Below the pieces are notes generated by a model. It searched no databases and was not told the DNA's origin. It saw only the letters and a list, made by a program, of their open reading frames with translations. From an uncultured Rhizobiaceae group bacterium (GTDB lineage Bacteria > Pseudomonadota > Alphaproteobacteria > Rhizobiales > Rhizobiaceae), in the NCBI GenBank assembly GCA_938010435.1, contig CALLUS010000021.1, positions 1 to 64,000 of the forward strand: a DNA stretch of 64,000 bases, read 5' to 3'. The first letter of the stretch is position 1. Every line of letters begins with the position of its first letter. Positions 26,092 through 35,954 of the stretch are shown piece by piece. Made by a program: the position numbers and the translations under genes.

Positions 26092-27477
26092 ATGAAGTTT
26101 ACTGACCTCGGACTAAGTCCAAAGGTGCTCGCCGCAGTGGAAACTGCTGGCTACACTGAGCCAACGCCTATTCAAGAACAATCCATTCCGCACGTATTAG
26201 ATCGTCGCGATGTTATGGGTATCGCGCAAACAGGCACGGGTAAAACTGCTGCATTCGTTTTGCCGATGATTTCTCTTTCTGAAAAAGGCCGGGCACGTGC
26301 CCGTATGCCCCGCACGCTTATTTTGGAACCAACCCGTGAACTGGCGGCTCAGGTCGAAGCGAATTTTGAAAAATATGCAGCCAATCATAAATTGAATGTG
26401 GCACTGTTGATCGGTGGTGTTTCTTTTGAAGACCAAATGAAGAAACTTGATCGTGGTGCAGATGTTCTCATCGCAACACCCGGTCGGTTGCTTGACTTAT
26501 TCGAGCGTGGTCGCATTTTAATGACTGGCGTTGAAATTCTGGTGATCGACGAAGCTGACCGTATGCTCGACATGGGATTCATTCCCGATATTGAGCGTAT
26601 TGTGAAAATGGTGCCGTTCACCCGTCAAACATTGTTTTTCTCGGCGACAATGCCTCCAATTATTGAGAAACTCGCTGATCAATTTTTGCAAAACCCTGTT
26701 CAGGTTGCAGTGGCTGCGGCTGCTTCAACCTCTAAAAACATAGAGCAGAAGCTTGTTTCCACACCCAAGAAGGATTTCGAGAAACGTGCCGTGTTACGTG
26801 ATTTGATCGACAATGCTGAAAACTTGAACAACGGTATCATCTTCTGCAACCGCAAGGTTGATGTGGCGTCCACATACCGTTCGTTAGAAAAACACGGATA
26901 TTCTGTTGGCTCATTGCACGGTGATATGGATCAGCTGACCCGAACCAAAACACTGGATGGTTTCCGTGCCAACGACATTAAACTTCTGGTGGCCAGCGAT
27001 GTGGCTGCGCGCGGGCTTGATATCCCTGACGTAAGCCATGTGTTTAACTTCGATGTTCCCATCCATGCAGAAGACTATGTGCACCGCATCGGGCGTTGTG
27101 GTCGGGCCGGGCGTGATGGTTGGGCTTTTACACTCGTCTCTCCAGCGGATGATAAATACCTGAAAGCCATTCTCGAACTGACAGGTGACAAGCTGGAATA
27201 TACGTCTGATGAAACCAAGTTTGACGAAAAGCTCTCTAAGTCTCGCAGTCGCGGCCCTAAAAAGTCTGACGACGCGGAAAAGAAACCACGTACTGCAAAA
27301 ACCAAAAATAGACCTGAAGAAAAACAACCGGTAGAAGTTGCCTCGCAGCCTGCGGAAAAGCCAAAACGTGAAAATCGCAGCAGGCCAAGTAGGTCGCAAG
27401 ATGACGGACCTACTCCCAAAGGATTGGGCGATCACGTTCCCGCGTTCCTGCTGCAATCAACGTCTTTGAACAACTAA
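26092..27477 (+). CDS. DEAD-box RNA helicase, RhlE type
   Basis: This 461-residue ATP-dependent RNA helicase has all core motifs: the Q motif (GYTEPTPIQEQSIP), Walker A AQTGTGKTAAF, PTRELA, DEADRMLDMGF, SAT (FFSATMPP), and HRIGRCGRAGRDG in the second RecA-like domain. A basic, disordered tail of about 90 residues (SRSRGPKKSDD, later KRENRSRPSRSQDD) follows, as in RhlE-like helicases involved in ribosome assembly and mRNA decay. The closest name is RhlE. It stands alone after a 190-base spacer. rne lies in the same window, and helicases of this group can join degradosomes, but that link is only inference. Confidence 0.93.
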   Translation: MKFTDLGLSPKVLAAVETAGYTEPTPIQEQSIPHVLDRRDVMGIAQTGTGKTAAFVLPMISLSEKGRARARMPRTLILEPTRELAAQVEANFEKYAANHKLNVALLIGGVSFEDQMKKLDRGADVLIATPGRLLDLFERGRILMTGVEILVIDEADRMLDMGFIPDIERIVKMVPFTRQTLFFSATMPPIIEKLADQFLQNPVQVAVAAAASTSKNIEQKLVSTPKKDFEKRAVLRDLIDNAENLNNGIIFCNRKVDVASTYRSLEKHGYSVGSLHGDMDQLTRTKTLDGFRANDIKLLVASDVAARGLDIPDVSHVFNFDVPIHAEDYVHRIGRCGRAGRDGWAFTLVSPADDKYLKAILELTGDKLEYTSDETKFDEKLSKSRSRGPKKSDDAEKKPRTAKTKNRPEEKQPVEVASQPAEKPKRENRSRPSRSQDDGPTPKGLGDHVPAFLLQSTSLNN

Positions 27478-27492
27478 GTTTGAAAACGGCTC

Positions 27493-27840
27493 TTAGAACT
27501 TTCGTTTCGATGCGGGCTTTTTCGCATCTGCACGCATTGCAACATCAAAGGCTGCTTGCGCCCATCCGGCAAACTCGTCGGGGTCATCGAACAATCGCTC
27601 AGGCACGGTCCAATACCCCATATCGATGGGCTTTCCATCTTTACGCTGATATTTCCAAGCTGTCATACCCTCAGCTTCAAAAACGGGAATGGTGATATCA
27701 TCTGCTTTTAAACAAAGCGCTCCATCGATCACGATTGCTAAATTCAAACCATGATAAGCAATGCCCTGCCCGCCAAACATATTGCGTACTGAAACCGCGC
27801 CAAACGGTTGAAAAAGCTCTAGCAAAAACTCTTTATCCAT
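27493..27840 (-). CDS. TfoX N-terminal domain protein
   Basis: This 115-residue protein consists of a single TfoX/Sxy N-terminal domain, with the typical motifs VRNMFGGQGIAYHGL and MTAWKYQRKDGKPIDMGYW. Full-length Sxy/TfoX regulates competence in gammaproteobacteria, but the short single-domain forms of alphaproteobacteria have no known role. I chose ATG 27840 because GAGGAAA sits seven bases upstream; an ATG six bases earlier is too close to it. It is convergent with the DEAD-box gene and ends 16 bases from it. Confidence 0.8.
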   Translation of the reverse strand: MDKEFLLELFQPFGAVSVRNMFGGQGIAYHGLNLAIVIDGALCLKADDITIPVFEAEGMTAWKYQRKDGKPIDMGYWTVPERLFDDPDEFAGWAQAAFDVAMRADAKKPASKRKF

Positions 27841-28044
27841 TATCATTTTCCTCACGTTGTCGAACATGTCGCAACGTTGTCACTTAATCACGTGAAGTTC
27901 AGCCACGGAATGGCCTCAAAAGCCTATATTGTGGCATGTAACATCTGATATGCTTTAACCGCATTCACTCCGGTGTGATTGCGAACTGCAACTCTGGGAT
28001 GTTCTTGCTCGATACAACATCTCAGCTCATCAAAGGGAAAACAA

Positions 28045-29436
28045 TTGTCTCAATCAAGTCTGAAACATGTGGGAACCGCAAATTATGCGAAATGGTTGGC
28101 AATTGTTGTTGTGCTTTTCGCAATGGCGCTGGAATTTGCGAACCCCACCTCTGCTCAAAGACGTGCCCCCTCATTAATACGTGATGCTGAGATTGAAGCT
28201 TTGGTGAAGGACTATGCCAAGCCGTTGATGAAAGCGGCGGGACTGCGCAGAGGTTCTGTTTCTTTTTACATTGTCAACGATCCGAGCTTTAACGCATTTG
28301 TGTCCGGCAAAGGCATGTTCATCAATACAGGTCTTTTGTTGCAGGCCGAAACACCGGGCGAAGTCATCGGCGTGATCGCCCATGAATTGGGCCATATTGT
28401 TGGAGCCCACCAAATTCGTCTGCGCCAACGCCTCGACAGCGCGCAACGCATTGCACGCATTCAAACTCTATTGGGTCTCGGAATTGGTGCTGCTGGAGCC
28501 GCCTCTGGCAATAGCAACGTTGCTGCAGCAGGGCTCGGGGTTGCTGCCGGCAGTCAATCAACAGGCATCCGTTCCTTGTTGAAATACCAAAGATCTGAAG
28601 AAAGTTCCGCAGATGCTACAGCTGTTCGTTTGCTGAACAGAACCAAACAATCTGGCAAAGGCATGCTCACCACATTTGACAAACTGGGCAAGCAACTTTC
28701 CGGTTTGAGCCGTCGCGTGGACCCTTATCTTCAAAGCCATCCATTGCCGCGTGAACGTGTTGCCAATCTCAGCAACGCGATCAAAAAGAGCCGCTATTAC
28801 AATGCGAAGACTTCATCGAATCTTCAGCTGCGTCACGATATGATCAGAGCAAAGATCGCAGCCTATGTGGGCGGCGGCAGATATGCCCGCGCTTTGCTGA
28901 GCGGCAAAAAGCTACAACCATCAGCCCGACTGTATGGCCGCGCAATCACGACGCATCTGTATGGCTCACCTCGAAAAGCCATTCCGTTGATTGATCGATT
29001 GATTAAGAAACAACCGCGAAACGCCTATGCCCATGAAATGCGGGGGGAAATCTATTTGAGATCAGGCAAAGCCAAGCAAGCTGCGAGTGCATTTCGCAAA
29101 GCTGTAAAACTTGATCGGTATGGCGCGGGTTTCATCCGTATCCAACTGGGTCATGCCCTTGTGCAAACAGGTCGCAAAAAAGATATGAAAGAAGCCATCA
29201 ACGTGATCAACAAAGGGCTGGCACGAGACCCTACAGCAATCGCCGGGTATCGCTTTTTGGGCATTGCTTACAGTGAATTGGGTCAACCAGGGCGCGCTCT
29301 TTTGGCTTCCGCTGAACTAGCTTCACGTACAGGGCAAAAACAACAGGCCAAAGCCTATGCACTTCGGGTGCAACAAGCATTCAAACGCGGTTCACCAGCA
29401 TGGCTCAGAGCACAAGACATTCTTGGTCAAAAGTAA
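28045..29436 (+). CDS. Periplasmic M48 metalloprotease with TPR repeats
   Basis: This 463-residue protein resembles BepA/YfgC, which degrades or helps assemble outer-membrane proteins. A signal peptide covers residues about 14-37 (WLAIVVVLFAMALEF), cleaved near TSAQ. The zinc motif HELGH is at 113-117, and a third ligand is probable in the ESSADATAVRLL segment. The C-terminal 180 residues form TPR helices. The start is uncertain: I prefer TTG 28045 with AAAGGGA upstream, which puts the signal peptide near the N-terminus. A TTG at 27979 is the alternative. The DsbA-like gene follows after 37 bases. Confidence 0.85.
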   Translation: MSQSSLKHVGTANYAKWLAIVVVLFAMALEFANPTSAQRRAPSLIRDAEIEALVKDYAKPLMKAAGLRRGSVSFYIVNDPSFNAFVSGKGMFINTGLLLQAETPGEVIGVIAHELGHIVGAHQIRLRQRLDSAQRIARIQTLLGLGIGAAGAASGNSNVAAAGLGVAAGSQSTGIRSLLKYQRSEESSADATAVRLLNRTKQSGKGMLTTFDKLGKQLSGLSRRVDPYLQSHPLPRERVANLSNAIKKSRYYNAKTSSNLQLRHDMIRAKIAAYVGGGRYARALLSGKKLQPSARLYGRAITTHLYGSPRKAIPLIDRLIKKQPRNAYAHEMRGEIYLRSGKAKQAASAFRKAVKLDRYGAGFIRIQLGHALVQTGRKKDMKEAINVINKGLARDPTAIAGYRFLGIAYSELGQPGRALLASAELASRTGQKQQAKAYALRVQQAFKRGSPAWLRAQDILGQK

Positions 29437-29473
29437 TACACATCTTACGAATGAACGATTCCGGATATTAAAC

Positions 29474-30247
29474 ATGAAACGATCTAACCTTACACTGACT
29501 TTGAAAGTTGCACTCTTAGCTGTAACTACATTGGGGGCGACGGCCCTTCCCGCTTTAGCCCTCGATCCGGCTGACAAACCGGCAATCGAGCAGATCGTGC
29601 GTGACTATCTCTTATCCAATCCCGAATTGATTGTCGAAGTGCAACAAGCCCTTCAGGTCAAGCAAGAAGCAGAAGCGAAAGAGCGCGCTTCCATTGCGTT
29701 GACGCAGAACAAAGACGTGATTTTCAAATCAAAAAATCAAGGCGTCATCGGCAACACCAAAGGCGATGTCACCGTGGTCGAATTTTTCGATTACAATTGC
29801 GGTTTCTGCCAACGGGCTATGAACGACATGAACGTCCTGTTGAAAGGCGATACTAATCTTAAGTTTGTCATGAAGGAATTGCCCATACTAAGCGCTGGCT
29901 CAGTTGAAGCAAGCCGGATTTCAACGGCAGTCTATCGCCTCTACCCTGATCAGTACGAGCGTTTTCACAATGACCTTTTAGGGCTTGATGGTCCCAAAGA
30001 CGGTGCACGCGCATTGGAAATCGCAGGGCTTATGGGTTTCGATATGGGCAAACTGGAAGCTGAAGCGGCCAAGAACGATGTTTTAGATGCATTTCGCGAA
30101 GCTAATGACCTTGCAACCTCGCTGGGCATGAATGGTACGCCCTCTTATGTCATCGGAGATGAGGTGATTTTTGGTGCGTTGGGTGTGGACGTTTTGCGCG
30201 GCAAGATCGAAAATGTTCGCAAATGCGGGAAAACCGTTTGTTCTTAG
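29474..30247 (+). CDS. DsbA-family thiol oxidoreductase, ScsC/Com1-like
   Basis: This 257-residue periplasmic protein has a signal peptide (1-29, ATALPALAL), an N-terminal helical segment (about 32-75, DPADKPAIEQIVRDYLLSNP) like the oligomerisation part of ScsC/Com1, and a DsbA fold with redox pair C109/C112 in FFDYNCGFC. The cis-proline is in NGTPSYVIG. Members can act as disulfide oxidants or as trimeric isomerases. I chose ATG 29474; the frame extends into the preceding gene. Closeness to the M48 protease suggests a shared role in envelope protein quality control. Confidence 0.88.
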   Translation: MKRSNLTLTLKVALLAVTTLGATALPALALDPADKPAIEQIVRDYLLSNPELIVEVQQALQVKQEAEAKERASIALTQNKDVIFKSKNQGVIGNTKGDVTVVEFFDYNCGFCQRAMNDMNVLLKGDTNLKFVMKELPILSAGSVEASRISTAVYRLYPDQYERFHNDLLGLDGPKDGARALEIAGLMGFDMGKLEAEAAKNDVLDAFREANDLATSLGMNGTPSYVIGDEVIFGALGVDVLRGKIENVRKCGKTVCS

Positions 30248-30305
30248 CCTTTTTCATCGACCAACAGTCCAATTTGTGCCATTGATTCCGTCAATTCGAA
30301 CATAG

Positions 30306-30767
30306 ATGACGCATTTTCAATCAATGGCTCAATCCAATACCATTCTTGTCTTGAACGGCCCTAACCTGAACCTGCTTGGTCAGCGTGAACCCGGCGTTTA
30401 TGGCGCGGGTACTTTGAGTGACGTTGAAAAACTGTGTCGAGACTATGCCAGCAAATCAGGTTTTGAGATCGATTTTCGTCAGAGCAACAGCGAAGGCGAA
30501 TTGGTCACGTGGTTGCACGAAGCCGAAACTGTTGCGGCAGGCGTTGCTTTTAATGCCGGCGCTTACACACATACATCAATTGCACTGCATGACGCTATTA
30601 AAGCGATCTCAACACCAGTTGTAGAACTGCATATTTCAAACGTTCATGCGCGCGAAGAATTTCGTCATACATCCATCATGGCTTCGGCCTGTATTGGTCA
30701 GATCAGTGGCTTTGGAACCGCGAGTTACACACTCGCGCTGCAAGCATTGATCGGACACTTAAAATAA
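30306..30767 (+). CDS. aroQ: Type II 3-dehydroquinate dehydratase
   Basis: This 153-residue enzyme removes water from 3-dehydroquinate in the shikimate pathway. The signature LVLNGPNLNLLGQREPGVYG holds the catalytic tyrosine, then come FRQSNSEGELVTWLHEA, the NAGAYTHTSIALHDA loop and the HISNVHAREEFRHTS motif with the catalytic histidine. Length is normal. Neither ATG 30306 nor ATG 30324 has a clear ribosome site; I give the longer. It begins the aroQ-accB-accC series common in alphaproteobacteria. Confidence 0.95.
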   Translation: MTHFQSMAQSNTILVLNGPNLNLLGQREPGVYGAGTLSDVEKLCRDYASKSGFEIDFRQSNSEGELVTWLHEAETVAAGVAFNAGAYTHTSIALHDAIKAISTPVVELHISNVHAREEFRHTSIMASACIGQISGFGTASYTLALQALIGHLK

Positions 30768-30815
30768 CAATCAGTCGTGTCGCAAACTGCGACCATCAAC
30801 ATAAGCGAGCCCGAA

Positions 30816-31301
30816 ATGGCATCATCAAAATCAGCCATCGATACCAAACTCATCCGCCAATTGGCAGACATGCTGAACGATACGGATTTGAACGAAATTG
30901 AAGTGGAAGAAGGCGATCTCCGTATTCGTCTCGCCCGCGGTGGTGAGAGCTACCAAATGATGCATTCCGCACCCATAATGACTCAAGCACCTGCAGCGTC
31001 ACCTGCTGCAGCGCCTGCTCCTGTGACCCAAGCAGATGCGGCTCCGGCGGCTGCACCTGCAGTATCCGGCCCGACAATTCCATCTCCCATGGTTGGAACA
31101 GCATATCTGTCTCCTGCACCGGGTGCGAATGCATTTATTGCTGTTGGTGATAAAATCAAAAAAGGCCAGACGGTTATGATCGTCGAAGCCATGAAAACAA
31201 TGAACCAGATCGAAGCCACGCAAGACGGTGTTGTTGCATCGATTGCCGTGGAAGATGGTCAACCGGTCGAGTTCGGTCAAACACTCATCGTTTTGGGTTA
31301 G
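30816..31301 (+). CDS. accB: Biotin carboxyl carrier protein AccB
   Basis: This 161-residue subunit of acetyl-CoA carboxylase carries biotin for malonyl-CoA synthesis. The biotinylation motif [11 protein letters not shown] has its lysine near residue 128. The N-terminal region ([30 protein letters not shown]) is conserved, and an alanine/proline-rich linker joins the two. I chose ATG 30816 because the conserved part begins right after it; a GTG at 30777 in frame would add 13 residues. accC follows nine bases after the stop. Confidence 0.95.
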   Translation: MASSKSAIDTKLIRQLADMLNDTDLNEIEVEEGDLRIRLARGGESYQMMHSAPIMTQAPAASPAAAPAPVTQADAAPAAAPAVSGPTIPSPMVGTAYLSPAPGANAFIAVGDKIKKGQTVMIVEAMKTMNQIEATQDGVVASIAVEDGQPVEFGQTLIVLG

Positions 31302-31310
31302 GCGTATTTG

Positions 31311-32651
31311 ATGTTCAAAAAGGTTCTCATTGCCAATAGAGGCGAGATTGCGCTGCGTATTCTGCGCGCTTGTAAGGAAATGGATATTGAAACTGTTGCG
31401 GTGCATTCCACAGCAGATTCCGATGCCATGCATGTCCGCTTGGCAGATCAAAGTGTTTGTATTGGTCCTCCTGCATCACGGGACTCATACCTCAACGTTC
31501 ACGAAATCATTGCGGCTTGCGAAATTACAGGCGCGGATGCTGTGCATCCCGGCTATGGTTTTTTGTCTGAGAATGCAAAATTCGCAGAAATTCTGAACGC
31601 CCACGACATCACATTCATTGGTCCATCTGCTGAACATATCAACGTGATGGGTGATAAGATTATGGCCAAACAAACGGCTGAGAATCTTGGCATCCCTGTT
31701 GTTCCAGGCTCCACAGGTGCCGTAACCGAGTTGGATGATGCGCGCCGTATTGCTGCAGACATCGGCTATCCTGTGATCATCAAAGCGGCCTCAGGCGGCG
31801 GTGGCCGTGGCATGAAGGTTGTGAACAACGACAAAGAAATGGCAACGGCTCTCCAAACAACCCGCACCGAAGCTGGCGCTGCATTTGGTGATGATTCTGT
31901 TTACATTGAAAAATACCTCGGCAAGCCCCGTCACATCGAAGTTCAGGTGATGGGAGATGGCAAAGGCGGCGGTGTCCACCTTGGCGAACGCGACTGTTCT
32001 CTACAGCGGCGGCATCAAAAAGTATTTGAAGAGGCCAACTCTCCCGCCATCAACGAAGAACAACGCAACAGAATTGGTAAAATTTGTGCGGACGCTGTGG
32101 CGGGCCTCGGATATTCTGGTGCCGGTACGGTGGAATTCCTCTACGAAAACGGTGAATTCTACTTCATCGAGATGAACACCCGTTTGCAGGTTGAACACCC
32201 TGTGACTGAGATGATCACGCGGATCGACCTCGTCAACGAACAATTGCGTGTTGCCGCAGGCAATGGAATGTCATTCAAGCAGGAAGATGTTAACTTCGGC
32301 GGCCATGCAATTGAGTGCCGTATCAATGCGGAAAACGCGCGTACATTTGTGCCCTCACCCGGCGAGATCACTTATTATCACCCTCCGGGTGGTTTGGGCG
32401 TGCGCGTGGATTCAGGTGTGTTCTCAGGCTACAAAGTTCCACCCTATTACGACAGCCTGATCGGCAAACTTATTGTTGTTGGTCGCAATCGTTCAGAATG
32501 TTTGAACCGACTGCGCCGTGCGCTTGATGAATTTGTGGTTGATGGAATCGAAACAACAATTCCGCTATTCCAAGACCTCGTGCGAAATGAAAATGTAATC
32601 GCTGGAGATTACGACATTCACTGGCTGGAAAATTATCTCGCAGACGGCTGA
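31311..32651 (+). CDS. accC: Biotin carboxylase AccC
   Basis: This 446-residue ATP-grasp enzyme carboxylates the biotin of AccB, starting fatty acid synthesis. It opens [20 protein letters not shown] and has the glycine-rich [12 protein letters not shown] loop, the [12 protein letters not shown] motif and the catalytic [16 protein letters not shown] stretch. Length is typical. The start is ATG 31311, nine bases from accB; a TTG one codon upstream is also possible. The accBC pair is a standard operon, and aat follows 14 bases later. Confidence 0.97.
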   Translation: MFKKVLIANRGEIALRILRACKEMDIETVAVHSTADSDAMHVRLADQSVCIGPPASRDSYLNVHEIIAACEITGADAVHPGYGFLSENAKFAEILNAHDITFIGPSAEHINVMGDKIMAKQTAENLGIPVVPGSTGAVTELDDARRIAADIGYPVIIKAASGGGGRGMKVVNNDKEMATALQTTRTEAGAAFGDDSVYIEKYLGKPRHIEVQVMGDGKGGGVHLGERDCSLQRRHQKVFEEANSPAINEEQRNRIGKICADAVAGLGYSGAGTVEFLYENGEFYFIEMNTRLQVEHPVTEMITRIDLVNEQLRVAAGNGMSFKQEDVNFGGHAIECRINAENARTFVPSPGEITYYHPPGGLGVRVDSGVFSGYKVPPYYDSLIGKLIVVGRNRSECLNRLRRALDEFVVDGIETTIPLFQDLVRNENVIAGDYDIHWLENYLADG

Positions 32652-32665
32652 TCAGCGGAGTCCCT

Positions 32666-33304
32666 ATGTCTGGCGTCGATGATCTGATGATGGAAATCAC
32701 TCCGGAGGTGTTGCTGAAAGCTTATGCCTGCGGAATTTTTCCAATGGCAGAATCCGTTGATGACCCCGGTCTCTTTTGGGTTGAGCCTGAATTGCGCGGG
32801 ATATTGCCCCTTGAGGAATTTCACCTTCCAAAGCGCCTTTCCCGCACCATTCGGCAAGGTGTTTTCAATGTAATTGTCGATACCGCATTTTCCGAAGTGA
32901 TCGCCCGTTGTGCTGAAGCCACGAATGAACGCAAAGAAACTTGGATCAACCAACGTATCGTCGATCTATATACTGAACTGCATCACATGGGATATTGCCA
33001 CAGCGTAGAATGTTGGCAGGATGAAGAATTGGTTGGCGGGCTGTATGGCATCAGCCTTGGCGGCGCATTCTTCGGGGAAAGCATGTTTTCGCGCACGCGC
33101 GATGCTTCAAAGGTTGCCCTCGCCCACTTGGTTGAACGACTGAAAAACCAAGGATTTCAACTTCTGGATACCCAGTTCAACACGGAGCATCTCAGTCAGT
33201 TTGGCACTGTTGAAATACCAAAAGCGGAATATGAGAAATTGCTCGATGCCGCTTTGGAAATTAATGCACAATTTTTAACGCAGAAGGAAAAAGACGAACG
33301 CTAG
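32666..33304 (+). CDS. aat: Leucyl/phenylalanyl-tRNA-protein transferase
   Basis: This 212-residue enzyme adds Leu or Phe from tRNA to proteins with N-terminal Lys or Arg, marking them for ClpAP via the N-end rule. The conserved segments [18 protein letters not shown]-like (here [14 protein letters not shown]), [16 protein letters not shown] and [21 protein letters not shown] are present, as is [17 protein letters not shown] near the end. It directly follows accC, a usual alphaproteobacterial order. Its TAG stop shares the four bases CTAG with the stop of the convergent DUF2155 gene. Confidence 0.96.
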   Translation: MSGVDDLMMEITPEVLLKAYACGIFPMAESVDDPGLFWVEPELRGILPLEEFHLPKRLSRTIRQGVFNVIVDTAFSEVIARCAEATNERKETWINQRIVDLYTELHHMGYCHSVECWQDEELVGGLYGISLGGAFFGESMFSRTRDASKVALAHLVERLKNQGFQLLDTQFNTEHLSQFGTVEIPKAEYEKLLDAALEINAQFLTQKEKDER

Positions 33305-33705
33305 TTTGTTGGTGGTGGTGGAACATCTGATGTTTGTTTGCAGCCAACCAACCAAACATCATTCACCGGATGTTCAATGGCGTTCAAACCCGGACTTTCA
33401 GCAAACATCCAACCTGTAAAAATACGTTTGATACGGCGGTCTAAAGTAATCTCATTCACTTCCAAAAACGATGTCGTTTTCGGCTCTTCAGTGACGGCAC
33501 GCGAATAGCAAACACGAGGCGTAATTTCTAGCTGACCGAACTTTACAGTTTCATCAATATACACGTCAAATGTGTGGATACGCCCTGAAATTTTGTCGAT
33601 GCCGGAAAATATGGCCACACGATTTTCAATGCGGGCGGCATGCGCAGAAAACACTGATGTGCACACAAAAACCGCTGCACTCAAAACTGGTATATAAAAA
33701 CGCAT
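33301..33705 (-). CDS. DUF2155 secreted protein
   Basis: This 134-residue protein has a signal peptide (1-24, [14 protein letters not shown]) and a DUF2155 domain, recognised by [25 protein letters not shown], here split as [10 protein letters not shown] and [13 protein letters not shown], and by [23 protein letters not shown], again in two parts ([26 protein letters not shown]). DUF2155 is widespread in alphaproteobacteria, normally next to aat or accC, and is of unknown function. The start is ATG 33705. It is read toward aat and overlaps it by four bases. Confidence 0.85.
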   Translation of the reverse strand: MRFYIPVLSAAVFVCTSVFSAHAARIENRVAIFSGIDKISGRIHTFDVYIDETVKFGQLEITPRVCYSRAVTEEPKTTSFLEVNEITLDRRIKRIFTGWMFAESPGLNAIEHPVNDVWLVGCKQTSDVPPPPTN

Positions 33706-33816
33706 CAAGAATCGATTGAAAGAACTAAAGGACGCAACTCATTGTCTATGCATAGAAGACAATTAAGGCAAATATTGTATTTGATCATACCCAATGTCGC
33801 ATAGCTTTTGCTTTTA

Positions 33817-34194
33817 TTACGGAGACCAAGCTTCATAATCACCCGTGACTTCAGGACGTTTTTCTTGGTTAGCAATCGAGCCTTTTGGACGATACGCGCC
33901 TTGAGTTCCGGTCATGTTGGGCTTGTGGGTCAATTCCCATTCATGGGCTTTGTAGTCTTCTTCAGACGGCGCAACATCGGTTCGATGACTAATCCATCCG
34001 TGCCATCCAGCCGGAATAGTGCTGGCTTCAGATTGGCCGGCGTAAATCACCCAACGGCGACCTTCAGCACTTTTATAGTACACATTGCCAAACTCGTCTT
34101 CGCCAACACGCGTGCCTTTGCGCCATGTGAAAAAGCGTGTTCCAAGAGTTTGGCCACTCCACCATGTGAAAAACTGTAGAAGAAAATTTTTCAT
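33817..34194 (-). CDS. Complex I accessory subunit NDUFA12 (B17.2) family
   Basis: This 125-residue homologue of the mitochondrial complex I subunit NDUFA12 is shared by alphaproteobacteria and mitochondria. Motifs: FTWWSGQTLGTRFFTWRKG, then VGEDEFGNVYY, EGRRWVIYAG and the WHGWISHRTD segment, ending with a P-rich tail. It binds the peripheral arm of NADH:quinone oxidoreductase. I chose ATG 34194 behind GAGGCG. Alphaproteobacteria usually encode it near aat and DUF2155, as here, away from the nuo operon. Confidence 0.92.
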   Translation of the reverse strand: MKNFLLQFFTWWSGQTLGTRFFTWRKGTRVGEDEFGNVYYKSAEGRRWVIYAGQSEASTIPAGWHGWISHRTDVAPSEEDYKAHEWELTHKPNMTGTQGAYRPKGSIANQEKRPEVTGDYEAWSP

Positions 34195-34283
34195 AATACG
34201 CCTCGACAAAAAGCCTTTGTTTATCTGCACGTCTTTTGCTCTGAATCGCACACTAAGTCCAGTGCTGGAAACATGATGTAAAT

Positions 34284-35099
34284 TTACTTCTTTGGTTTTT
34301 TCTTTGGTTCCTGCCTGTCTTGGCGGGGACGGGTTTTGCGCCCTTCCAAGGTCGCCACCACACCGCGAAGAGCATGTATTTCCTGTTGGCTCAATTCTGC
34401 TTTTTGGAAAATATTGCGCAGGTTTTCCACCATGGTTGCCCGTTTGTGTTCCGGTCGAAAATAGTTCTCCAATTCCAACGCGCCTTCCAAGTGGTCAAAC
34501 AACCCGAATAGATCTTCTTTTCGGGCAGGCAAGCTAGGTGGTTCGTGTATGGGTAATTTCATTTCTGAAGATCCCATCCACTCATAACTCATCAACAAAA
34601 CAGCTTGTGCGATGTTCAGTGATGCAAATGATGGATTGACCGGAAACGTCACAATTTCATTGGCGAGTGCGACCTCTACACTTTCCAAACCCCACCTTTC
34701 ACGACCAAACAGGATGCCTGTGCGTTCGCCAGCCGTGTGACGTGAACGAAGTGTTTCCGCCGCTTCACGAGGACCACGCACTGGTTTCAACATTTCACGC
34801 TGGCGCGCTGTGGTAGCAAACACGAAGTTCAAGTCAGCGATCGCCCCTTCCAAAGTGTCGAACACTTTGACCGAATCGATGATGTGATCGGCCTTTGCAG
34901 CGTTGGCGCGCGCAACAGCATTGGGCCATCCATCACGGGGATCGACCAAACGCAGCTCTGCCAAACCAAAATTTGCCATGGCACGGGCAGCAGCCCCAAT
35001 ATTTTCGCCCAATTGCGGGTTGACCAACACAATAACGGGGCCTTCCGCGATCAACTTTTGGCGACGGTCTGTTCCTGCCATATTATTTGTCAATTCCAT
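34284..35099 (-). CDS. trmJ: tRNA (cytidine/uridine-2'-O-) methyltransferase TrmJ
   Basis: This 271-residue SPOUT methyltransferase probably modifies the 2'-O of position 32 in tRNAs. The family stretch VLVNPQLGENIGAAARAMANFG leads into LRLVDPRDGWPN, and the trefoil-knot motifs are GILFGRERWGL and NPSFASLNIAQAVLLMSYE (given here in two blocks). A helical C-terminal extension of about 80 residues is normal for TrmJ, and its very end is lysine-rich. Start 35099 is used; a second ATG lies six codons on. It is divergent from the secreted hypothetical gene at 35142, with 42 bases between. Confidence 0.9.
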   Translation of the reverse strand: MELTNNMAGTDRRQKLIAEGPVIVLVNPQLGENIGAAARAMANFGLAELRLVDPRDGWPNAVARANAAKADHIIDSVKVFDTLEGAIADLNFVFATTARQREMLKPVRGPREAAETLRSRHTAGERTGILFGRERWGLESVEVALANEIVTFPVNPSFASLNIAQAVLLMSYEWMGSSEMKLPIHEPPSLPARKEDLFGLFDHLEGALELENYFRPEHKRATMVENLRNIFQKAELSQQEIHALRGVVATLEGRKTRPRQDRQEPKKKPKK

Positions 35100-35141
35100 G
35101 GGTTAGTTTGTGTGAATTGCTATAACTGAGTTCCCTGTACC

Positions 35142-35825
35142 GTGAAACGCCTCTCGTCAATTTTCAAAACAACACTGTCAGTTTTACTCATCGCCGGTGC
35201 AACCGGAGCAGCCTCTCCCACATTTGCCCAAAGTGAAACTTTGGATGATTTGCTACCCGCCCCGCAAAAGGGCGCAAAATATCGCGGACTGAACGCGACT
35301 GTGCGTCTGTTTGATTCTGTTTTGGTTTATCCGTTGCCAGATTGGTCACCCACCGAAGCGAGTTCAAACCCGTTGACAGCGTCTCGTTTCAACCGCCGTC
35401 AAAAAGGTAATATTTTCAGTTTGGAAATGGTGCCTAAGGAAGAAGAATTTAAAAAATGGCGCAATCTTTATGGTGTCGTTGGATTGGCTAACTTTCGAGG
35501 TTCCACACAACAACACGCCAATCAGATTGTTGACCAGTTCAAAACAGGTTGCCGCCCGTCTAACCTTTCTGTTCGTCCCGGCAGCGGTAACAACACAAAG
35601 GCCGTTATTGTTGTGGCATGTGGAAGTTACGCGCAAAAACGCGATGAAGGTGAAATCGCAGCATTTGTGCTCTTCAAAAACGGAAAGACAGCTGCGCGTA
35701 TTTATCGCGAATGGCGCGGCAAAGCCTTTCAAGCAGAAGTAACATCCACATGGCCGGTTTCAGAAGACGAAGTGCGCCGTGTTTTGCGCACAATGGCGGC
35801 TTCAACGCTCAAGGGCCCCAATTAA
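35142..35825 (+). CDS. Secreted hypothetical protein
   Basis: This 227-residue protein has a clear signal peptide (1-29, LSVLLIAGATGAA, cleaved near TFAQ) and no membrane segment afterwards. The mature part is mixed, with a strand-rich centre (VVGLANFRGSTQQ, AVIVVACGSYAQK, IAAFVLFKNGKTAARIYREW) and two cysteines (CRPSN and VACGS) that could form a disulfide. I do not recognise the family. The start is GTG 35142. It stands alone between trmJ and icd. A periplasmic location is the only firm statement. Confidence 0.6.
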   Translation: MKRLSSIFKTTLSVLLIAGATGAASPTFAQSETLDDLLPAPQKGAKYRGLNATVRLFDSVLVYPLPDWSPTEASSNPLTASRFNRRQKGNIFSLEMVPKEEEFKKWRNLYGVVGLANFRGSTQQHANQIVDQFKTGCRPSNLSVRPGSGNNTKAVIVVACGSYAQKRDEGEIAAFVLFKNGKTAARIYREWRGKAFQAEVTSTWPVSEDEVRRVLRTMAASTLKGPN

Positions 35826-35954
35826 TCTGCGGCTACCACTTATGCCCTGTTTGCCAAGTGTGCCCGTGGTGCTATAGACGCGTCAAAAGCGGCATTGTCC
35901 AAATCATATCGATTTAAATTTGCTGCACACACGAAAAACAAAAGGCGCAAAAAT

